In this document: in pieces, positions 57,936 through 64,000 of the stretch
Position numbering within the stretch: the stretch's first letter is position 1
Layout of the letters: the number at the start of each line of letters is the position of its first letter
Source: Pinus tabuliformis
Lineage: Eukaryota > Streptophyta > Pinopsida > Pinales > Pinaceae
DNA: 64,000 nucleotides
Reading direction: 5' to 3'
Assembly: GCA_031772625.1 (NCBI GenBank)
Contig: CM062805.1
Location: 519,103,683 to 519,167,682 of the forward strand
Notes under the pieces: generated by a model
What the model was told of the DNA's origin: nothing
The model's database searches: none
What the model saw: the letters and a program-made list of their open reading frames with translations, nothing else
Position numbers and translations under genes: made by a program

Positions 57936-58890
57936 TATGCTTTTTATTGTCCCTCTTTCTTCCCACTGACCCCCAGAAATGTGAGCAATGGTTCTTCTTG
58001 GTTCTAGAAGGAAGTACTACGATGCTTGGCATCAATGTTTGTAAAAATACTGGTGAAAGTAAAGGGTAGTTCAACAGTAGCACGCAAAAAAGTAATGTAA
58101 AAGTAGTATAAAGGTAAATAGGGAATGATGTGCCCACGCACCCCACCCACTAAGCAAGCCTACAATATATAAGTTCAGGTCAGCCGGTCTATAAAGGTGG
58201 GTACTCAAGTGGTTGGTAGTAATAAGTGGTAAAACATAAATCCATCAGTACACATCTAAAGGTCCTCTCCTTTTAGTCGAGCCAGCTTGCACATCGTAAC
58301 AATGTTGTCTTAATTAAGAACAAGTATCTGGCCGGGTAAAGCTTGTATTCTCTGCCCAACAATAGCAATAGTGTCTACCCACTTAGCATTATCTGGCTTA
58401 AGCAAGTTATTAGTAAGGGCAAGTAGCATTTCATATTCACAAAGTGGGGTGAAGCAGTAAGTAAAGGATGGTAAAAACCACAGGATAGCATGCATGTAAG
58501 TAAAGAGAAATAGGCAGAGTAAGAGAGAACTAGTGCTGCTACTGCTACCACTAACCATGCCTCAAGAAAGTGTTGTTGAGTGCCCATCCTGCTATTATCT
58601 ATCTTTCGAACGCCCATGACCAATGGCTCTATGTGAAGCCATTCCTTCCATCCCATCAATGCAGTAAGTTTGGGGCATAGGGGAGATAAGTCGTAAGGTT
58701 AAGCAGGTGGAAAGTGAATTGTAAAGGTAAAGGGAGGCAGATGAGTAAAGGTAAATAGTAAAGGTTCTAAGTGTTAACTCCATCCCATCCGTAGAAGTCT
58801 ACAGTAGTCCCTCCTAAGCATTCATGAAAGTGGTATAGGGATACCAGGTCTAGGTATTCTGGTGGGTAGGAGGCATTAAAGGCAGGTAGA
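57936..58890. other. Spacer with gtaaaggtaaa drift
   Basis: No gene. agtaaagg, gtaaaggtaaa and agtagtaag phrases recur, and part of the stretch (about 58440-58720) has a diverged copy at about 59540-59790. A TCGAGC module (cctctccttttagtcgagcc) is at about 58263. Confidence 0.45.
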
Positions 58891-59325
58891 TATATTGATG
58901 GCGGCCCTCTCCCTCTCCCTTACGGTCAAGCAACTAAAGTTCCTCTCCTCTCCTCTCCTCTCCCTTTTGGTCGAGCACCTAAAGGTCCTCTTCTTAACAG
59001 TCGAGCCTACTTATGCATCCTTATCAGTCGAGCCCCGTTGTCGGTCCTTATCAGTCGAGCCCCGTTGCCGGTCCTTATCAGTCGAGCCCTGTTGCCGGTA
59101 CTTATAAGTCGAGCCCCGTTGTCAGTCCTTATCAGTCGAGCCCCATTGCTAGTCCTTATCAGTCGAGCCCCATTGCCAGTCCTTATCATTCGAGCCCTGT
59201 TGTCGGTCCTTAACAGTCGAGCCGATGGCGGCCTTATTAGTCGAGCGTGCTACGCACCCTGACGGACCTTATGGTCGAGCCCCTCCGGACCTCATGGTCG
59301 AGCCTGCTTGCGCATCCTAGCAGCG
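58891..59325 (+). repeat. TCGAGC cluster with a 27-bp tandem array
   Basis: 59018-59223 contains seven and a half units of 27 bp, tccttatcagtcgagccccg then ttg(c/t)cgg. Both sides hold other modules of the family: ctcccttttggtcgagcacc, gatggcggcccttattag, gacctcatggtcgagcctgc then ttgcgcatcc. Because 27 is a multiple of 3 the array gives open frames (for example 59013-59213) that are not genes. Confidence 0.8.
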
Positions 59326-60560
59326 ATAGAGTTTTTATAATTGATGAATCATATTGGCAAGGCTGCTCGGCGAGAACAAGAAGTCATATACCCCATAATC
59401 TAATAGTGGTACCACTCATAGTAATTCCTAAGGGGTAAGGTAGAGTAAAGTAAGGGTAAATATCCTATTGCTGTATCTCCGATTCCTATTCCTGGCTGAA
59501 GTAAGTGTTGTTTTGTGCAGGCAGCGTTCCCTCCGTTGGGTGAAGGAAAATAGTGAGTAAAGTCTGGTGGAACAGGTATAGCATGCACGTAAGTAAAAGG
59601 AAGATAGGCAGGGTGAGTAAGAGAGCAGCTGCTAGTAGTAAGATTGATTCCTCAAGAAGTGTGAAACCAGTGTGCCGTATGCCGACCCGTCCAACAGCTC
59701 TGAAGCCAGCCCTTCTACTTCTATCTGATCCAATGCTGTTTGGGGCATTCCTAAGTGGGTTAAGTGAGGCAGGCAGTAACTATAGGTGGTTAACTATAAG
59801 AGTTGGTTGGTAGCAGACACTAAAATGAAAGGTAAGGTAGGGGTTTTCCTAGCCAGTGGGTTGGTTCTAATGAGTCCAATCGTATCCTGAGGCTCTTAAA
59901 TCCAAGTAATAAAGGTAACCTACCCAGAAGAATTCCTAAAGTGTAATGTAAGGCTCTGGTGAATGCAGGTTACTTCTTAATTATACATGCCATATGTTGG
60001 TTCTTTATCTATTTCAATATTTTTGTTATAATATTACTTTTGTGTTACGGAGGGAGGATTTATATATATTTGGACTGTGTATCACTGTATGCGCATGGAT
60101 AGCTCTTGTATAAGCAGGGTATCTTCTTTCTTTGCATTGGTTGGTAATTGAAAGGTGCGGGATTAGTGCTGTACCTACAAAGAATTCCTGGCTGGTTGTG
60201 TCTGGGCATATATCCTTCCTAGTAGTCGGAAGCCTGTCCATCCATCCCAAGCCCAAGAAGGTTGCTATAGTGATGGGACCAAATAAGCAGTCCCATTCTT
60301 CCTTCTTCATAGAATACATGTATGCAATTGTTCGTTGTTCCTTTCCCCGTCTCCCCCGAAAATACTAAAAAAGCATTTCTAGTTGGGGAATTTTTTTTTA
60401 ATAAGATCTCGATGAGTTCAACAATGAGTTCTATATTACAACATAGAGATCCATTAGAACACTTACTATATAAGTAAAATAGTGGAAGAACATGAATCCT
60501 AACCAAAATTTCTCTGATTTCTGAAATCAGAGAATTGGCTATATGGATTGTTAGTATAGG
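59326..60560. other. Spacer with a diverged duplicate of 58.4-58.7 kb
   Basis: 59540-59790 matches 58440-58720 imperfectly (agcatgcacgtaagtaaaag against agcatgcatgtaagtaaaga). 60510-60534 forms an 11-bp hairpin, ttctctgattt / aaatcagagaa with a 3-base loop, probably already inside plastid-derived DNA. No gene. Confidence 0.45.
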
Positions 60561-60640
60561 CTCGAGGATTATAAATTGTTAATAAGAAGGGGGTGAAAAG
60601 CAATTCTCTCCTTCACCACGATATTAATTGGTTTTTCCGG

Positions 60641-60715
60641 GGCAGACGTAGCCAAGTGGACCAAGGCAGTGGATTGTGAATCCACCACACACGAGTTCAA
60701 TTCTCGTCGTTCGCC
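60641..60715 (+). tRNA. trnH-GUG: Plastid-derived tRNA-His (GUG)
   Basis: 75 bases including the extra 5' G typical of tRNA-His. The anticodon loop ttgtgaa and its stem (ggattgtgaatcc) are perfect, and the T arm acgag/ttcaatt/ctcgt is perfect. One A-C mismatch occurs at the third acceptor pair (gcagacg against cgttcgc). It matches plastid trnH-GUG. Plastid-type trnH is used in many seed-plant mitochondria, so function cannot be excluded, unlike its neighbour. Confidence 0.85.
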
Positions 60716-60844
60716 TCATAAAAGAAGATAAAAAACGGACTGGATCCGAATCCGATTTGTTGTCATTTTCATATTTCGGTGAAAATATTTCTATCTATGT
60801 AATAGAAATGGACACCCGAGCCCTCTTTCTTCGTGGGAAACATG

Positions 60845-60916
60845 AGCCCTTTATTGGACTTGAATCGATGACTTACATCTTATCGTGGCGTTACTCTACC
60901 GCTAAGTTAAAAGGGC
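60845..60916 (-). pseudogene. trnT-GGU: Plastid trnT-GGU, decayed; anticodon now reads GAU
   Basis: The minus strand starts gcccttttaacttagcggta and ends aaagggct, a clear plastid trnT-GGU. The anticodon loop has changed from atggtaa to acgataa: anticodon GGU to GAU, and the invariant U33 to C. The anticodon stem has a C-A mismatch (acgcc / gatgt). The acceptor stem is intact. It is 130 bases from trnH and on the opposite strand. Confidence 0.82.
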
Positions 60917-61096
60917 CCCATCATCATATATGAATGAGTGAGTCTACTATGGTATATGGACAACAAATTGCATATGGATGATCCATCTATCTTTATAGAT
61001 ATCAAGTTGAGAACATATATTATAGTAGCTCATAGGGTAAGGATCGCTATACTGGAAACTCCGGGCTGAGCTGATACGAAGTGGATGGAGACAAGT

Positions 61097-61420
61097 TATG
61101 CCTGAGAGCATTTGCTGAAATATGTTCACATTGCTAGAAGAGCCAAAGGCTCAATAGGTCAGGTCCTATTGCAATTACCTGAAATGTGTTTGGATAATAT
61201 TCTTTTTCGATTGGGTATGGCTCCCACCATTCTCGGAGCTAGACAATTAGTGAATCATGGACATATCCAGGTCAATGACCATATGGTAGATATACCAAGT
61301 TACCCTTGTAAACCTCAAGATGTAATTACTATAAGAGATCAACAAAGATTGAGAGCTAAGAATATGGAGCCATTCCAGGTTATGGCTCTTTTTCTTCCTG
61401 GAAGAGGAAGATCTTTCTAA
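61097..61420 (+). pseudogene. rps4: Plastid rps4 internal fragment
   Basis: Reads [56 protein letters not shown] and [16 protein letters not shown], the S4 RNA-binding domain of plastid ribosomal protein S4 (about residues 85-175 of 200). Upstream, codons match weakly to 61097 across a TGA. After RDQQRLR the similarity ends and the frame runs on to TAA in unrelated sequence. Both ends are missing, so it is not functional. Confidence 0.88.
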
Positions 61421-61746
61421 AATGAATTATAAAGAATTCAATTAGAAGATTAGAGGAGTTGAGCAAAACAAATTCCTTAATAAAGAGAAAGAACAACCTA
61501 GAATTTCTAAAACTAGAATGGATAGAATCTTTTCTTCTCTCTCGGAAATAGAAGAGAGAGAATTAAGGAATTCCAGAGTTTGGATTCAAATGTGGAAGGA
61601 AAGAAGTGACAGAATATCCGTCAATGGGATTGTGCATGTATAGTTTAGTGATACAGGTGGGTTTTATTCGTTACATTATCAACTTAAATAGTTAAAGGAT
61701 ATTTGGATGGATCTCTGATCCATCCAAAGCTCTATCTATCTATAGC
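61421..61746. other. Unassigned sequence between rps4 and psb30 fragments
   Basis: AT-rich, purine-rich (gagaaagaac, ctctcggaaatagaagagag), no ORF. Probably plastid intergenic DNA or a junction; I cannot place it. Confidence 0.35.
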
Positions 61747-61809
61747 TAAAGGGCCCGATACAACCATCGTAGTCAGAATAGTGAGTTGCGCAATAACTTC
61801 TAGATCCAT
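61747..61809 (-). pseudogene. psb30: Plastid psb30 (ycf12) 5' fragment
   Basis: The minus strand from 61809 reads MDLEVIAQLTILTTMVVSGP, matching the start of the 33-residue photosystem II protein Psb30 (MNLEVIAQL...SGP). After SGP the match ends, so the C-terminal third is lost. It is head-to-head with psaM, as in gymnosperm plastomes (recalled). Confidence 0.8.
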
Positions 61810-62102
61810 TTGGTTTTCTTTCACCCTCCATCGACTGAATGTATGAATAAAATGTTGTCGGGATCAATCACTTTTCTTCTATTTTGTCTTCTTCGGACTC
61901 CTACCCATTGGTGTAGTTTTGATTAGGAACCTATGGCCTTGAGCAACTGATATCTTTACAATAATACATAAAATAGATAGAGAACCCTAAATAGATAGAG
62001 AACCCTTCAATATCTAGATAATAAAATTTGATACTGGAGAGAAATAAATGGACTAATCCATGTAACACATTTAATCAAACTGATTGGGGAGGGAATGAAG
62101 AT

Positions 62103-62195
62103 ATGGTAATAGAGGTTCAATTTTTGATAGCTTTTTTTCTTGCTTTTACAGCAGGTATTCTAGCTCTCAAATTAGGTCAAGCACTGTATGACTGA
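62103..62195 (+). CDS. psaM: psaM, photosystem I subunit XII (plastid-derived)
   Basis: 30 codons, ATG to TGA: MVIEVQFLIAFFLAFTAGIL then ALKLGQALYD. The single membrane helix and the LA-x-x-LG-x-x-LY ending are those of PsaM, a roughly 30-residue membrane subunit of photosystem I. Length is normal and there is no break, although the N-terminus is diverged. psaM has been lost from flowering plants, so the donor plastome was of a gymnosperm or an earlier plant. Here it lies among decayed plastid genes and is unlikely to be expressed. Confidence 0.82.
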   Translation: MVIEVQFLIAFFLAFTAGILALKLGQALYD

Positions 62196-62257
62196 TTTTT
62201 TCTGCTTTTCTTGGCCTGGCCATCGGCCAAGAAAAGCAGAAAAAATCAGTCATACAG
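62184..62257. terminator. Perfect 33-bp inverted repeat at the end of psaM
   Basis: Arms 62184-62216 and 62225-62257 are exact complements over 33 bases around an 8-base loop (tggccatc). The left arm begins inside the last four codons of psaM, so part of the coding end is copied downstream in reverse. Plastid genes often end in hairpins that stabilise mRNA 3' ends, but a flawless 33-bp stem in otherwise decayed DNA is striking. Confidence 0.85.
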
Positions 62258-62415
62258 AACTATTTTTAACGAAATGAACAATACGATTGACTGGATTGTT
62301 CTTTATCCAACTGAATAATGGCAATATTCATTATATTTCCGATACAATCTGTACATACTATGGTATACACCTTTACTCCACCATTCATTTTGTTACACAT
62401 GAACTCTTCCATCTT

Positions 62416-62503
62416 GGAGAGATAGCTAAGCGGACCAAAGCGGCGGATTGCTAATCCGTAGTACATATCATCCATACCGAGGGTTCGAATCCCTCTCTCT
62501 CCA
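62416..62503 (+). tRNA. trnS-GCU: Plastid-derived tRNA-Ser (GCU)
   Basis: 88 bases with a 7-bp perfect acceptor stem (ggagaga / tctctcc), anticodon loop ttgctaa (GCU) on a perfect stem (cggat/atccg), a long variable arm typical of tRNA-Ser, and T arm gaggg ttcgaat ccctc perfect. It fits plastid trnS-GCU and follows psaM as in several gymnosperm plastomes. It could be functional; seed-plant mitochondria also carry their own trnS-GCU. Confidence 0.88.
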
Positions 62504-62563
62504 TTCATCCACTATTGATCCTGAAAACGAATAACCCCGAATCTTTCTACGGAACAGAAAAGG

Positions 62564-63235
<672 letters not shown>

Positions 63236-63238
63236 TAA

Positions 63239-64000
63239 TACAACCCCTATTATATATGATTCACCCGTTGAGAATCATATGCACAAAGGAAGGGTACTCT
63301 AGGAAGGGAGGGGATAGAGAAAGTCTTAAGAGAAGGGAGGTTGTTTGAGCCATTAAACCCAGGTAGAGGGGCTAGATAGAGAGACATTCCGGAGGGAATT
63401 GAGAAAACAATTCAGGGAGGGCCATTCAAAGAAGGATATTCAGGTCAATGATGAGGCTAGTCGATCCTGGCGTTGATACAAGAGTCGATGTTTATACTCC
63501 AAGTGTAATTGCTGGTACTCCATGCCTGCTGTCAATGAATGCACAGAATCAGTCCACCAACAAATATACCCACCTCACTACTCCAACAACTCCAATAACT
63601 ACTTTGGCTCCTAAACAAACAAAGTCAACTTGCTGCTTGCTTGCTTGCTGGGATATGAACCGAGAACTGGTCTAGTGAATCTAGAACCTGTGGTGGATAA
63701 ACGGATGCCTTTTAGGATTCTTACAAGGAAGGGGACTAGTTTTCAAATTACAAGAATGGAGACTGGAAAGAAAAAGATTCTTTCAACTACTAAGATAGAT
63801 TTCACTACTTTTGCACTACGGCAAGAGAAAGGCAAGTTGAACTCTTATTTTGCACTACTGACTGCTAAGGCTTCTGTCATTCTATTAACTTAGAAGTACT
63901 AGCACTGCTAGAGATCTATAGAGAGATATATTGGAACTACTTCTATCTCTTTTTGAAAGTACTAGCTATAAGGTAAGGTGTTTCCATCCTAAAGGTATAG
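63239..64000. other. Terminal spacer with coding-like rhythm
   Basis: 63448-63675 and then, in another frame, to 63893 read as mixed, coding-like peptides (DPGVDTRVDVYTPSVIAGTP; MPFRILTRKGTSFQITRMET) with a shift around 63650. I do not recognise them. They share the Thr/Ser-rich codon rhythm seen at 42-44 kb. No RNA gene seen. Confidence 0.3.

Noticed and set aside
59013..59262. Serine/proline-rich open frames
   Set aside because: Translation of the 27-bp tandem array; every frame gives one.
60510..60534. Short hairpin as a transcription terminator
   Set aside because: An 11-bp stem in AT-rich DNA with no gene ending before it; too weak to call.

Overview
The window looks like large, gene-poor organelle-type DNA of a seed plant that is not a flowering plant, most likely a gymnosperm and possibly a cycad or relative. 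The evidence is: plastid-derived fragments that include psaM and psb30 (psaM is absent from flowering-plant plastomes) and ndhK; seven 36-bp elements bounded by AAGG, which resemble the Bpu elements described from Cycas mitochondria (from memory, not aligned); and long spacers made of drifting short repeats. I found no mitochondrial protein, rRNA or native tRNA gene in 64 kb. The host replicon is therefore not certain: a repeat-rich mitochondrial genome and a nuclear block of mitochondrial plus plastid DNA both fit.

Layout. 1-1.5 kb: an open frame cut by the window edge, a decayed plastid trnV-GAC, and an LTR/gag remnant of a Ty3 element whose inverted copy lies at about 31.1-31.5 kb. 1.5-6.4 kb: spacer with short-repeat families. 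6433-14312: complete non-autonomous Tat/Ogre-like Ty3 element (gag-protease only, about 1-kb LTRs, TSD cgttg). 14.3-15.2 kb: dense TCGAGC-repeat cluster. 15187-21071: complete Ty3 chromovirus (629-bp LTRs, TSD tgatg), coding strand minus, one reading frame with many stops. 21-34.5 kb: spacer holding a caulimovirid-like protease remnant (about 24.7-25.45 kb), a LINE reverse-transcriptase scrap (27.8-28.0 kb), a plastid ndhK remnant (29.6-29.97 kb), Bpu-like copies and repeat clusters. 34529-41691: complete gag-only, Sirevirus-like LTR element with 2.1-kb minisatellite-bearing LTRs (TSD catac). 41.7-51.1 kb: spacer with degenerate arrays and Gly/Ser/Thr-rich decayed coding-like DNA. 51148-57930: complete, young Ty1/copia element (about 410-bp LTRs, TSD aatga). 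57.9-60.6 kb: repeat-rich spacer. 60.6-63.2 kb: mosaic of plastid fragments (trnH, altered trnT, rps4, psb30, psaM, trnS-GCU, psbA).

The four LTR elements account for about 27.7 kb. Each is bounded by a 5-bp target duplication, so each was inserted by an integrase into DNA already present here. The Tat-like element and the chromovirus both sit inside copies of the same TCGAGC repeat. The copia and chromovirus polyproteins keep one frame throughout and are broken only by stops (mostly TAG). These facts suggest that the DNA, or its ancestor, spent time in the nucleus. No operon or pathway operates here; the story is one of invasion and decay.
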